Assembly: GCA_000934455.1 (NCBI GenBank)
Contig: KN888702.1
Location: forward strand, 16,232-71,652
Direction of reading: 5' to 3'
From: Apostichopus parvimensis
Taxonomy: Eukaryota > Echinodermata > Holothuroidea > Aspidochirotida > Stichopodidae
Length of the DNA stretch: 55,421 nt
Of this stretch, positions 23,102 through 36,500 are shown one piece after another. The position numbers and the translations under genes were made by a program. The number at the start of each line of letters is the position of its first letter. Positions within the stretch are counted from its first letter, which is position 1. The notes beneath the pieces were generated by a model. The model was given only the letters and a program-made list of their open reading frames with translations, made no database searches and was not told where the DNA came from.

Positions 23102-26099
23102 AAAAATAGCACAGAGGTAGTTGCTATGCACTGGATACTTTATTTGCAAAAATAGTGCATAGTATTTTTGTGATACAATTCTAACATTATATAGCAATTT
23201 TCAAAAGATATGGCAGTGTTTTAATATAACTATGAAGCAATTGAACATTTTGCTTTTTGTGTAAAGTTCCATCTTTAATATGAAAATTCATCAGAATTGC
23301 CTTGAGTAATGGATCTGAAGTGCACTACCAATGAAATGTAATGAATTTTTCTATTGTTAGAATAAAAAGAAGGGATCATTTTCAAATTTTTTCCTCTGTA
23401 ACTTATTGTCTTCCTACAAAAATAAAGGAAAATATAAAGTCCCTTTACTTTGTACGAAGTAAATACACCACAAGACTGGGTACACTACAAGGCCTTTCTA
23501 GATATAAACTTTGGGAACCTGGTAATGACTGATCACGGCAAATATTTAATATCGTCCAAATGTCCCAGATGATCAAATTTCTAATCATATGACCAAAGTC
23601 AGGTTTGTAGGTCAACCGATGGATGACTAATTGTAACATCAAGTTAAGATTGAATTGTAACTAAATACATCCCAAAATTGATAAATTGGTATCGCCCTCC
23701 ATCACTTTGGAAATACTGAAATAAAATAAACATAGTAACAGACCTATGACCCATCCGAAATGGGGAGTTTTACTGTCCCAAAGCTGGTGTTCTATTCACC
23801 AAATCTACACATCTCTGCTACAGTGTACATATTGGCTATTCTTTCTTGTTTTGCCAACGTTTTAGTTTTGACAACCAAATTTGCTGTTCAGACAACCAAA
23901 AAGGTAAGAACTGGTTGTCTGAGGGGCAACCAAGAAAATGTTTCCTGATGATGTATCTTTGTTTTCCAAAATTTTTCCATTCAGTTGTGTGTATAGTAAA
24001 TTTGCTATTTGAAAGTTGGGAATTGAAATTTTGTTGCCCAGTTCTAATTTGTATGTGTGACATTGCCATTTTCCAGTATCACTATTAGAACCCATACTTT
24101 CTGTATTATTTCTTATACATTTATCACAAACTTTTGCTATACTTCTTTGTAAATGAATCGCAAATTACCCAGTAAGCATCGCAGTTTGCAATGCAATACT
24201 GGATATTTTATTCTGTTATAATAACCACACCCTCTGATCCAAAGTACTCACACACTATCTGTATTTAAGAAAAGTAACAAAACAGTAACAAAAGAAAAAC
24301 CTATGGCCTACAAAACTGGATTGTTATGATTTATATCTTGCTTTGCAAATTGATATCCTTCAATTTCATTTGTATGAAAAACACATCAAGAATCATCCTA
24401 GCCTAGTACACTTCAAATTAACCTTATTCCTATTGCTATGGTAAAATCAAAATTTCTAAAAGTGGTTTATAATAGGTACCGCTCCATGATAGGTGCATTT
24501 CAAAGAAAGGCACCCCAGTACAGAAGACTAAAACAACTTGATCTTTGCTCAACTCCAGTCCCGTTACATCAAGATTATAAATGTGTGATCAGCAAGGAAT
24601 ATGTCAGGTGAGATTCACAAGTCCCTTCGAAATGTAGTAGATATTACACATGGTCAGATTCTACTGCCTAGGCCTATCTGAGCTGAAATAACAAATTTTG
24701 CACATGATCTTTGTCAAAAGGTATGATGAGTAGGCCTGGGTAAACACTACTACTACTAACTGTATTGATCTGGGGATTAGACCTATGCATTGCCATAGTA
24801 TTAGTATTACGTTGAGAGTGACTGTAAGTTGTGTAAAGTTAGTATGACAGTGTAATTGCCACTCGGGTATGTAAGCCCGTGAATGAGAAAACTGAGCAAA
24901 TGAAGTTCAGCTAAGTTATTAAAAATCACATTTCAAGAAGGTTAGCTAATAGGTACCTGTTTGCGACAACCAGAGACCTCAGATCTTCACTTTCCGCAGG
25001 AGTTTATCGTCTCTTTAGATTTTACCTAATGACAGACAACAAAGTAAACTGTACAAGACCAGAAATGGCAAGAAGGAATATGCTTATCAAATATTCTAAT
25101 CTTCAGACCTATCTGTGTTCGCTTCTTAGAAAGTTAGAAAGTCCGAACTGAACTTGCTGCCAAAATCATATCATAATCATTTACACAGAACAGAGAAGTA
25201 TTGCTCGTGAGTTGGTCCTTAGTAATTTTTATTGTCATAAACAATATTGCTTGATCTTCAATTTACGTTTTCTAGCATAATATTTGATGAAATGGCCAGG
25301 GGCACAAAAATCATAAATCTGAAATGTAAGTCACATGCTTATATTTTTCGACTTCCTGTTGGAAACATGTATGGAGTTCTACGAGGGCCATATTTCATGA
25401 CAGGATGTTTGTGGATATAAGGTTTCTGGAATGTTGGTAAACCGGATATTTTACTTCCAGAATTTCCGATCGATACCGAAGATTAAGGATTAAAAGTGGA
25501 TCAATTACAAGCTATCAGTGAGCTGCAGCTAAAACAAATCAACCACATCAGCATCTCTGGTAGCAATATCCAAAAATTGAGTTTGGAGGCCCTCCCAAAA
25601 AAGAAAAAAAAATGGTAAAAGCTTCAACGGTGTGTTGGGTACATGCAAATGTCGACTCTTTATCTTTAACATTTTGTATATATGTCTATAACTTTCACGT
25701 CAAAATGTCGGCTATTTCTTCAAAAATTGTATCTTCTTTCTTTTAAAATGGTGACATTTTGTACCACAATTTCGACTACTTATCTTCGAAATTCTACTAA
25801 TCTTAACGTTATTGCTTCTTATAGAAATTTCAATCTGTTCCGAGAAATTTAACCTTGTAACTTTGGTCTTTGTCTATTCTTGAAATAGGTTGACCCAAAA
25901 TTTTGTGAAAACAAGAACCGAAGGGCACTGTGGTTCCTTGCGTAGGGCAATATGACAATACACATAATATTATCAAGCAAGATTGGGCTCAAATAGTCCA
26001 AGTAATTGTGGTCATACATGTACCCATAAAGTAACCAACACTATAGCCAACAATTTTGTGATCACAAATTGTGATCGGATTTTTGATCAAAAGGCACTT
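23102..26099. other. Intergenic region between the NAGA-like gene and the repeat block
   Basis: Upstream of the NAGA-like start, so it should contain that gene's promoter and 5' UTR, but no TATA or initiator can be assigned with confidence. A perfect 11-bp inverted repeat (TCAGACAACCA / TGGTTGTCTGA) lies near 23888-23922. No conserved coding sequence. Confidence 0.45.
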
Positions 26100-28015
26100 T
26101 TGAGATCTGAATATGGCGTAGAAAATGTAAGAAATATAAGGTCACCTACAAGCGGGTCAACAGATATGATAACACTGGTGACCTCAGATGACATGACCGT
26201 TAAGTTTGAAAATGTTCCACCACCCAATCACAACTTGTCCCAAAATATCAACCGTGTCACACCTTGGCATTGGGAGTTAATTGCATTAAATGTCTAAAAA
26301 TTAACTTTGAACTTGTACACATAACTTCACACACAAAGGTCACCCGGGGGTCAAGCAATTGACAATTTTGATCGGTGAGACCTAAATAGAGTATCAAAAC
26401 TGTAAAAGTTCAAACATTTTTTTTTTGCCCATTTTCTCCCCCCCCCCCAAAATACTATTTTTTAACATTAATTGACCTTTGGTGACCTCGGATCACATGA
26501 CCGTTAAGTTTGAAAATATTCCCCTATACCATTTGCAACTTGTCCTAAAATATCAACCGTGTCACACCTTGGCACTGGGAGTTATTGCACTAAATGTCTG
26601 AAAATTAACTTTGATCCCATATGACTTCGCACACGAAGGTCACACGGGGGTCAACCATTGACATTTATGATCAGAAGGTACCTTTAACATCTGAAAATAG
26701 CATCGAAACTGTAAAAATCCCCAAAACACATAAAGGTCACCAGAGGTCAAATTGAGGTCAAGGGTCACCCAGATGCGGGTCGACAATTGGATGACATTAA
26801 AGCAACTCCCAACCCTGATGGACAATTCGTTCTCAAGTTATCGCAAAAATACTAGTTTTTTTATCATTAATTGACCTTTGGTGACCTCGGATCACACGAC
26901 CTTTAAGTTTGAAAATATTCCCCTATACCATTTGCAACTTGTCCGAAAATATCAACCGTGTCACACCTTGGCACTGGGAGTCATTGCACTAAATGTATGA
27001 AGATTAACTTTGACCTCATATAAATTAACACACAAAGGTCACCTTGGGTCAACCATTGACATTTTTGATCGGTGAGACGTGAAATATAGCATCAAAACTA
27101 TAAAAATTCAAACCTTTTTTCTTTGCCCATTTTTTCCCCCCAAAATAGTAGTTTTTTAACATTAATTGACCTTTGGTGACCTCGGATCACATGACCGTTA
27201 AGTTTGAAAATATATCCCTATACCATTTGCAACTAGTCCCAGAATATCATCCGTGTCACACCTTGGCACTGGGAATTATTGCATTAAATGTTTGAAAATT
27301 AACTTTGACCTCGTATAACTTCACACACAAAGCTCACCCGGATGTCAACCCATTGACATTTTTGATCGGAAGGTACCTTTGATATCCAAATCTAGCATCA
27401 AAACCAAACATTTTCTTTTTTGCCCGTTTCCTCCCAAAATAAGCACATTTTTTCTAATGTGACCTTTGACCTTTTGACCTTGGTTTCAGATGTAGTTTTA
27501 TTTCCTGATTCCAAAAATGAACACGACAAGTCTGTAGAGCCATCCTAACTCCAATCGAAAACTTTGACCCCATTATAACTTCGCACACAAAGGTCACACG
27601 GGGTCAACCTATTGACATTTATGATCAGAAGGTACCTTTGACATCTGAAAATAGCATCGAAACTGTAAAAATCCCCAAAACACTTAAGGGTCACCAGAGG
27701 TCAAATTGAGGTCAAGGGTCACCCAGATGCGTGTCGACAATTGGATTACATTGAAGCAACTCCCAACCCTAATGGACATTTCGTTCTCAAGTTATCGCAA
27801 AAATACTAGTTTTTTATCATTAACTGACCTTTGTTGACCTTCGATCACATTACCGTTATGTTTGGAAACGATCCCTTACCCCATTCAAAACTACTCCCAA
27901 AATATCAACCATGTCGGACCCTGTCAATGGGAGTTATTGCTGTTTTTAATATATTGGTTTTTTGCATCTAACTGACCTTTGGTGACCTTTGCAGGCACCA
28001 AAAACGATAGGGTGC
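26100..28015. repeat. Complex repeat block rich in TGACCT/AGGTCA
   Basis: Imperfect copies of a unit containing TGACCTTTGGTGACCT, CACATGACCGTTAAGTTTGA and GTCACACCTTGGCACTGGGA start near 26168, 26473, 26872, 27167 and 27835. A longer segment at about 26630-26890 recurs at about 27575-27850, roughly 945 bp further on, which gives a higher-order duplication. The one long open frame inside (25983-26297) is repeat sequence and not a gene. Confidence 0.85.
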
Positions 28016-28103
28016 ATCTACTCACTATGGGCCACCCACCCATGAAGTATGGTAATGATCGGTCATTCCCTTGTTGAGTTATCGTGCATACAAGCTAAAG
28101 CGT

Positions 28104-28122
28104 CACACACACACACACACAC
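28104..28122. repeat. (CA)n microsatellite
   Basis: An uninterrupted CA run. A second CA-rich stretch lies near 28312-28330. Confidence 0.85.
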
Positions 28123-28251
28123 GCATGTTTGTATTTCATTCCAACCGAGGACCCCATTGTATTTTCCATTGTTCAAATCCACGTACCCTAACCTTAACAA
28201 TACCCCATACAATAGAATTCTTCCGAGGACGTGGTGATTCTTTAGAAATCA

Positions 28252-28288
28252 CAACCGAGGACCTGAAATTCTTTTGTTCAAGTCCTCG
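28252..28288. repeat. Short inverted repeat, ACCGAGGAC arms
   Basis: ACCGAGGACCTGAA is followed after a short loop by GTTCAAGTCCTCGGT, forming a hairpin with one or two mismatches. A third ACCGAGGAC copy lies at about 28143. Possibly the end of an unidentified element. Confidence 0.55.
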
Positions 28289-28399
28289 GTCAGATAGAAA
28301 AACAAACGCATACACACATACACACACACGCCAACCTGAATACATAGGTTCCTTTGCTTTTAGCAAGGAACCAAAAAGTTATAAATCTGATCGATTATT

Positions 28400-31300
28400 A
28401 GGTGTACTATGAAACAAAAAATTTATCACTTTGATTTGTCTGTCACTCTTTATGATATTTACTCCCCTCTTTACTTACATTTCACCATTCTGCTATTACA
28501 CCCCTCAAACTAATAGTGCCAATAGTTAAGTTAAGTGTTGTTGCTTGTATCATATCCAAACCCACCAGGCAGGTTTTGAGCTTTATCACTGCAATTAAGG
28601 CCACTTTTCAAGAAATGGTCACATCCAGAAACCATGGGTGTCTGCAGGTAAGGGGGGAATGGGGTACATAGTGGAAACAGTGAAATTGGCCCCAAGCATA
28701 GGTGTAAGGGGTCAAATATATCGGGGAATTAGAGCTAGAGGGAAAGGGATTTTGCCCAAAGTTGAAAATCCAAAGCTAGACAACAATGAAACTTCTCATG
28801 ATCAGTAGCAACAACAGAAAAAATACCATGGAAGACACTAAAATCATATAAATTCATTTTTTACATTTTATTTATTGAGCCATTTAACTCAAAGATTGTT
28901 AATCCTAGACAAAAGAGTGAAGGTAAATGGCACACATACATTTATCCATCAATGCCCTACTGTGATAAACTCAGGTTAATGAAATCATCTACAACTCCTT
29001 CAGGGATTTTAAACTCCAAAAGCCAAAATTTGACCCATTGCCCTTCTCATATATATGCTTGAAACATTTGCATATTTACAAAACCTCCATACAATGCCTC
29101 AGAAAGACTTATTTTGATATTTGTGTGCTTGTAATGCATCACATGTGACATTGAATGATAATGGACTATTTCACAAATAACTACTAAATGAAATAGTCAA
29201 CAAAATAATGTGCAATTAATAATAAATACTAGAAAAGAATTTGTTTCAAGCTAGTACAGAGCATTTCAATTCAGTGAAGATATTTCTTCAAACTTTTCTG
29301 TATTATTTCAAGTACAATTATATATCAAAAAAAACACAGCCATTTTAAGAGATGACCATTTTGTCGTGCACCAATATGTCCCAAATCATAAATAAACAGC
29401 ATTACTTGAGTTATTTAAAGTTTAACATTTTTAACATGGTATTCCCTTGTCAAAATATTTCTAGAATAATACCATACAGGTCTTATGATAAACACTGGCT
29501 TAGAGGTGATTTAACTATGAAACAATATTCATATATTGTTCCTCTGAATTCTTTCCTTGTGTATACAAATACAAATATTTTCATAACTTAAAAGCATTAG
29601 TCAAAAGGATCGTTAATGGATTATCTATTCGCCTTTACAGTCTGTCTGTTTGTTTTATTAGGTCTTGATAACTAACCAAATATAACACTCTTTGTCTTTG
29701 TTTTAAAATTCATGAGACCAGATTACTTGACTGGTTAGATACTTCTTCCATTATCCAATATTTTCAAAAGTACTGCACAATCTGTCTTTCTGGTTTTTTT
29801 TCTATACTTTTTTCTAAGAAGTGTCAAGCAATTGATGAGAACACATGAGCTAGAGAGGGTGCTCAGAGGGCCCAGTGCTATGGTCAAGTGGACAAAGGCG
29901 GTGGCATTTAGGAATGAAACCTAACATGTTGGAGGTCATGGGTTCGAGCCCTGGCCATTTAATTTATATGCTCTTTTTTTCATCCAAGAAAAGAAATCAA
30001 TGGTTTCCCCATCTGAAACGGTGTTCCAAATTGTCAGATAAATCCAAAACGATTGTAATTTGGATAGTCATCCAAGTGTAAGCTATAAACCATTAGGCTC
30101 AACCACTTCCAGGCCAATTATATTATATATATGTTTAAATCATAGCATGGAGTCTCCTGAGTTTTGCTTGCTATTGATTGTAGTAACTTCCCTATTTCTG
30201 TAAACTTTGGTAGCTATTGTGTAAAACTCCTTGTACGTTCTCAAAATACTGTTTAATGTTCCTTTTCCAGACAACAAAAGCAGTAAAACACAGGATAACA
30301 TTCATTTCTTGGACAATTATTTCATTCTATTAAACTTTTCAAGATTCAAAAACTGAGATAAATTAGTGCATAAATATTTATGCTTAACAAAACAGAAAAT
30401 TACTATCTTACTACCTATAAGTAAATGTGGCTCATTTAACTGTTGGGCTCCATTTCTCTTCGATTAGGTCCGTCTTCTTTGACTTCTAGTAAACACAAAT
30501 AATGAATTACGATAATAAACTCATGTACATACGTTTGCACCTCATAATCCTCATCACATTCCCCCTACAAACAAAATAAAGTTGATAATATTGTTAATTT
30601 AAACTGGCAAATAAAGGCATCATTGTGAGTAAATATTACAGAATATGTACATCAGTATTTACATTTAGACATCCACTATGATACACCACTATCATAACAA
30701 TTACATTGGTTGCTATGGTAACACCGGATCACAGCCTGGTTACAGCTACTATTATACACAGGCCTGATCTTCAACCTCTCATTGTAAATAAAAAAGCATT
30801 TATATTTTCCCCCGTTTTTCTTTTCACTCTCTTTTATTTTGATTTTCTTCATAAAACTAATCTAAAGAAATCCATTACTTACGAAGGAAAATTAAATCCA
30901 GTATTGAAATTGTAAATCAAATTTTATTTCAAGTTTTCAAGTGTAGGAATTTTTTTATTTTTTTATTTGTTGGATAAAAAGTATGACTTCAAAAATTTCA
31001 AAGAATGTACTTAGAAAAGTGGAAGCGAAGGATCAAATGCTTGGAAATTGGAAGAGATTTGTGTTTTTGCTATAAAATTTCAAGTGTAAACAAACTCCAA
31101 GGCAGATACTGGTATATGGAATGTAACTGGATAATTCAGATTTCTGGATGAGTCATTTATTGACTGGATTTTAATAATTTTCATTGATATAATGATAAAC
31201 AGGCCACTTATGAAACGAACAGAGATCGAACAAATAACACTACCTGACAACACATGTATGTATTGTACAAAACAATGCAATGTAAACAGGAAGAAGATCT

Positions 31301-32497
31301 TAACGCAGTTGAGTCAAAATTGAACTGTTTGGTTTGACAGTATTTTTTTTTACTTTCTTTTGTCTTTTGTCATTACATTATTCTAAAACTCAAATATTAA
31401 TATTATTGCATATATGGGCATACCCATTAACTACTCAGATATATCTCAAATAATAAATTTTCATTGCCAATTTTGGTTTGCAACTTTTTACTTTACCCCC
31501 CTATTTTGTTGCTGTTTTTTTCTCATGATCAATACAGATGGCTCCCTCCTTACAAAATATGAATTAATGCAATGAGTAAAATCAACTTCAATCAAAGGAA
31601 CCATTGAAGAAGGAAATATTACAACATCAATTTTTCAGCTTTTCTTTTTCAAGAACAAGATTATCCAATTTCAATCACAAAGTACCATGTATGCTGGTAG
31701 TAAAGTTGATCATAAAATCTTTGCCTTGTGAGCAGTAAAATGGTATGTGGAAGGCCTTATTATGGCAGATGAATTGTAGTATTTCATAAAACACTTCATA
31801 GTATTTTATTGTCAAAAAACATCCATACCATACAAATCGTTAAACTCAACATATACAAAAATTTGGTGATAAAGTCTTGAATTATTTGCATAATCAGAGA
31901 GTTAGCATCTTTTGGGAATACAAGGTAAGCTTTTATTATCCATTAAGATATTAAATTCCATCAAAAGTCTAAAAAGTTGATTGGTACAAAAAAATAATGA
32001 AATGAGTACAAAGATAAATTGGATGGTTTCTTAGCAACAGCTCATGAGTAAATATCAAGCCTTTGTACCACTGCATGATATAGTAAACAGTCTGGAAGAA
32101 ATCATTTCACCTCCTTCATAATCTCAAAATAACAGTTAATACCTCTTCCCTTACTCATTGCTTTAGACACAATATTTCATAAACATTATAAACATCTGTA
32201 TCGAATGATCACACGGCTAACATATATATTGCAAGTTTGAATGCATTTTCCACAAAGACCTTGTATGAATCAAGCATCATTTAAGCCTGAATTTGCCATC
32301 AGAGAACTAGTTGAAACAAAGGTATTAGTGAAATCTAGACAGGCTAATCTACTAATCTTCAAGATACCCTCTCTTGTTAATTACGTCTCAGTTCTCACTG
32401 ATACCTGATTTCATATGCAGTAACTTAAGTCTCCTTATGAAAAAATATATTATTGATTAACCACATACTTTACTAGAGTGTGTGGCCATGTCTTCAC
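28400..32497. other. Intergenic or 3' flank of the TBC1D1/4-like gene
   Basis: AT-rich with no recognised exon. Several minus-strand AATAAA or ATTAAA matches occur, for example AATAAA at 31805-31810, which could end the TBC1D1/4-like transcript. The true poly(A) site cannot be chosen from sequence alone. One tRNA-like element is listed separately. Confidence 0.45.
29869..29956 (+). mobile_element. tRNA-like element (SINE head or tRNA pseudogene)
   Basis: A perfect B box GGTTCGAGCCC (29941-29951) and an A-box-like TGGTCAAGTGGACAA. The ends GGCCCAG / CTGGCC pair partly. The 88-nt length suits a class II (Leu/Ser) tRNA with a long variable arm, but the arms do not fold cleanly. No functional anticodon is assigned. 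Confidence 0.45.
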
Positions 32498-32723
32498 ACC
32501 CTCCGCATAAAATGGAAAAAATCATCAGATATATTTTAATGCCTTGTATAGACTGCAGAAAGTTATCAAGAGATTTCTCTCTGAAAAACTTCTGAAAGTA
32601 TCTAACTGCTAACCCTCCGCATAAAATGGGAAAATCATCAGATATATTTTAATGCCTTGTATAGACTGCAGAAAGTTATCAAGAGATTTCTCTCTGAAAA
32701 ACTTCTGAAAGTCTCTAACTGCT
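32498..32723. repeat. Tandem duplication covering the stop codon of the TBC1D1/4-like gene
   Basis: 32498-32610 and 32612-32723 are near-identical copies, each beginning ACCCTCCGCATAAAATGG and ending CTAACTGCT. On the minus strand the upstream copy contains the last codons and TAG of the gene. The second copy is therefore a duplicated piece of stop region and 3' UTR. Confidence 0.9.
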
Positions 32724-33583
32724 GTTATTTCCATTTCTGTGTAGTCCGTTCCCCATCGGGGGAAACAGAAGTGTTGACGGTATACTGTTGGAGCGTGTGG
32801 ACTTCACTCTTGTTAAAAGGTTTATATTTGGCACATCGATCCCTGAAGTTGTAAGAGCATCCTGTGGTATGAGTTCTAGAAGTTTGTTCAATGTTGCACA
32901 GAATGTAGATCTTTCAGAGTACAGTTTCTCCAACTCTCTCTTTTGTTGAACTTCTTTCTCCTGTAAAATAAAAAAAGACATAAATATTGATTTTTGATCA
33001 GTGTTCCTTTTGCATATATTACTTAATCCATTACTCTTTGAAATAAAACTTATTTGTGAAAAATTACACACCCCCCCTCCACTCCCCTCCCCAATAAAGT
33101 AAAAAAAAACAACACAGAGGAAACAAAGAAAAACCCTAAATATTTCTTCAAAAACCACTTACTTTATATTATTATTATTATTCTAAATAAAACTTTGTGA
33201 GTTTAATAATGGAGTGTCTATATAGTTTCATTAATGCAGTAATAAACTGGCTAAAATACTGATCACAAGATTACTAAAAGTTTTGAATTCCGATTCCAGC
33301 CTGAAGGACATTATTTATCTAATTCTTTTGTAGAACAAACAATTTCATTTACCTGGAGATTATGTATTGTCCTCTCTTGGCTGTTTATCGTGTTTCTAGC
33401 CGTCTGCAGCTGTTCCAAGAGTTCCTCGTTGTGTCTTCTCAAGTTCCGATTGGCTGATTCTAGCTGCTCCTGTTCTGTCGATCCTGACCTCATCAGAACC
33501 GGTGAGTGCAGCATCTCCTCCTGGATGACGTGGTACTCCACTTCATATGCTTGAAGCTCCTTCGAGATGTTGAGGTTGTAGGA
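32715..33583 (-). CDS. TBC1D4: TBC1D1/4-like exons: C-terminal coiled coil and tail
   Basis: The exon at 33583-33353 encodes [18 protein letters not shown] and a heptad-rich stretch ([37 protein letters not shown]). The last exon, 32960-32715, continues the coil ([20 protein letters not shown]), then a Ser/Asn-rich tail ending [11 protein letters not shown] and TAG at 32715-32717. The stop lies inside a tandem duplication. Confidence 0.9.
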
Positions 33584-36500
33584 CTGTAAGGTATTGACAG
33601 ATTGAGTATCAGTTACACCATGACAACACCACCGATCTACAATATAGTGTCTATACCTCTGGTCAGGGTTGGAAGGAGGTTGGAAGGGGGTTGGGAGGAT
33701 GGGAGAAGCTTTCTGATACAGTGAATGTTCTCACTGCCGTTTTTCTCCCAAATATTAACATATCAGGCTGAACCAATCCATGAACAGAAAATTGACAGCA
33801 AAATAATAGAAAACATTTTGAAATAGCAAACAAAATGATTGACTATAGGATGATTTGAAGCAAATTTGAAAAGAAGGATTTCTTGGCTAGAATGGGATTC
33901 AAACCAGTGAATACAGGTCATGTGCTCTATCAGTCGAGCTACCAAGGTGCTAGTTGGTAGCTTACCCTTTATAGACATGTCTTTTACTGGAGGGGAGGGG
34001 AGAGGGGGTGAGGGGGTCTGGAGGTGCCACTTAGACGCCAGTAGTACACAGCATGCCCTGTTACCAGGTATCGCACCCCAATTACATTTGATAGAACCAA
34101 GAAAGCAACAGAACAGGGATTTCAACCTTTTTCTGTACATATGTGAAGTAGACACTTCCCTGGTTTGTCACACCACGTAACTAGAGATCACACAACAGTT
34201 TCATTCGGTATAAGCCTCATGTACCATCAGTAGTAAATGAAAGACGGTTAAGCTTTCATATTTAGCTGAATCCTAAGAGATTGAAACTTTGCCAGAGATG
34301 AATATAATAACAAGACAATACCATAAATGTATAGAGGTTAACTTTAATATCCATATTTATTTAGTTGAAATTATCAAGGAACATATTCTACGGCTTTATC
34401 TGACAGATCTGCATCTGGCTTTTGTTGTACATCAGTTTTTAAACATTTATTTATAATCCTAAGATTAGAAGCAAATCTTTTACTCTCATCCTAAAAGACA
34501 AACCTGTGATATTATCTTCTCCAGTTCGATGTACGTCATGTTGGGGATCTTATCTTTGATGTATTCAATCAGTTCCTCAAAGTTTTCACAGTCTAGTAGT
34601 CTCTTGGAGTGGTTTCCCAGGATATTCAGAGCTACTTTAAAAATGGCTTCCAGGCCCTGAGCAAACAGCATATCTAAAAATATAAAGACAAAACTTAGAC
34701 ATAATTATGCTGGGAACTTAGGTGATCAAACTGATCAGTATCAATTTGCTATAAAATGAAACAAGATTTTCTTGGCAAATTGATGGGGTTTTTTCCTCAA
34801 TGTTTCGATACTGGAGAAATTCAATCAGCTGCCAGTATTTGTAGATTTGAATGAGGACGTGAGCTTTCCACCTACCGAACACTCTGGTGACGAATCCGAG
34901 TGGGAATTGTGAGGTGAAGAAGGTTAGGAACCATGGAGCGGCATAGAATGTGGGACCCACATCATTGGCTTCCAGATGATCATGGAGTTCTCGATGGAAA
35001 TCGTGTAGAAGCCTAGAGAGTTGATACATCTGAATCTGGATAAACAAAACAAATAACACCTTATGTAACTTATTTGAGGAGGGGTGGGGGGGGGTAAAGA
35101 AAAATATTGATCGACATGATACATCTCCTGTCACATTAATAGCTTTTTCAAGTAGCACAGACATTAAAAATCACTCCAACCCATCATAATGGTAGTTAGT
35201 TGACACCCTCCATTTTTGAACACATACATGCCTTTGTTCTATTGATTAGTCAAGGCCTCCATAAATACGCATGGATAACTCTGAAAATTACTTGAATTGA
35301 TGTGTAAATGATATGCAAAGAAATTATATGAAAGGATGAATATGATCATATTCATAAAAACCTAATGTTCAGTAGAATAGAATAGAAACCCCTAATCTGC
35401 CTAGTTGGTAAATGAAACATCCGAATATAACATATTAGAAGCTTAAGACAAATGAGCACAGATATGAATTTATTCTTCATCAAACAGTGAGCAAAGTTCA
35501 CAGGAATTCATCCACAGGAAACACTTTAAACCTTCAAAGATTAATTTCCTGTTGGACAAATAGTGAAACTCAAACCTTTTATTTGTTTTAAACAATAGAA
35601 TTTGTTTGACAATCATAAAAGTAGCATACAGAAGCTAGACTACTATATTTAATTGCACCCATATTGTGTGGGTTACATTCACAGAATCAAAAGAGAAAGT
35701 TGTCAATTCGTAAGACGTAATTTACTATGCGAAACAGAAAGAAAAAATATGCTTGCTTTTCATCCTTTGGCAGGAAACCCTCTTTCAACTTGCTGAACCA
35801 TTCCCAAATCAAGTTGGTTCAGCCTTTTGTTTCTATATATTTTGCAAGCTTATTATGCATAGAGATATTGAATATTTACGAGAAATCTATAAGGTTCAAG
35901 GTTTTGGAGGTTTGATCAAACAAGAGGGGAAAGGGAGGGGTGGGAAGGTCAAATTAGTACTGCTTACTTTAATGCAGGATTATGTTGGTAACAAACAAGT
36001 TTCATAAGCACTTTCAGTTTCTGAACATGTTTGACCCAAAACATACATACCACTGTTACCCCAGAGTTTCAAAAACATATAACTGCAATTTCAGAATACT
36101 ATTGTAAACCTAAGTTTCAGGTCAACTTTTCCCCTAATCCCTTTTGTCTTGCATGTAACTATACAGGACTGTGATCAGCGGTTATACCATGATACTAACT
36201 AGGGGTTTCTGATGGACACCTTCACCAAACAATGGTTACAACCTATCGCCACCACTTCTGGACTGGGGTGCCTTGTTTGGCAGATCATGGGATTTAAATT
36301 CCAAGAGGTCATTGGCCCTAATTCCTTTCTATGCTCTCTTAAATTTGTTAGCAGATGGTTAGAGCCTTTGAAATCACAAGTACATCATGCATCACATAAG
36401 AGGACATTGTAATTGATGTGGGATATAGATATGTAATGAGTGCTGTACACTGTACCTGTAACGCTACCATGTCTGGTTTGTACTGTCTCCGACATCCTAG

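Noticed and set aside
25983..26297. Plus-strand frame of 104 codons in the repeat block
   Set aside because: It overlaps copies of the TGACCT-rich repeat and resembles no known protein; other copies of the unit do not keep the frame.
28071..28412. Plus-strand frame of 113 codons with His-Thr runs
   Set aside because: The HTHTHT runs are translations of CA microsatellites.
33920..34180. Overlapping frames on both strands (also 33763-34155)
   Set aside because: They cover a tRNA-like SINE head and a purine-rich low-complexity run in an intron of the TBC1D1/4-like gene.
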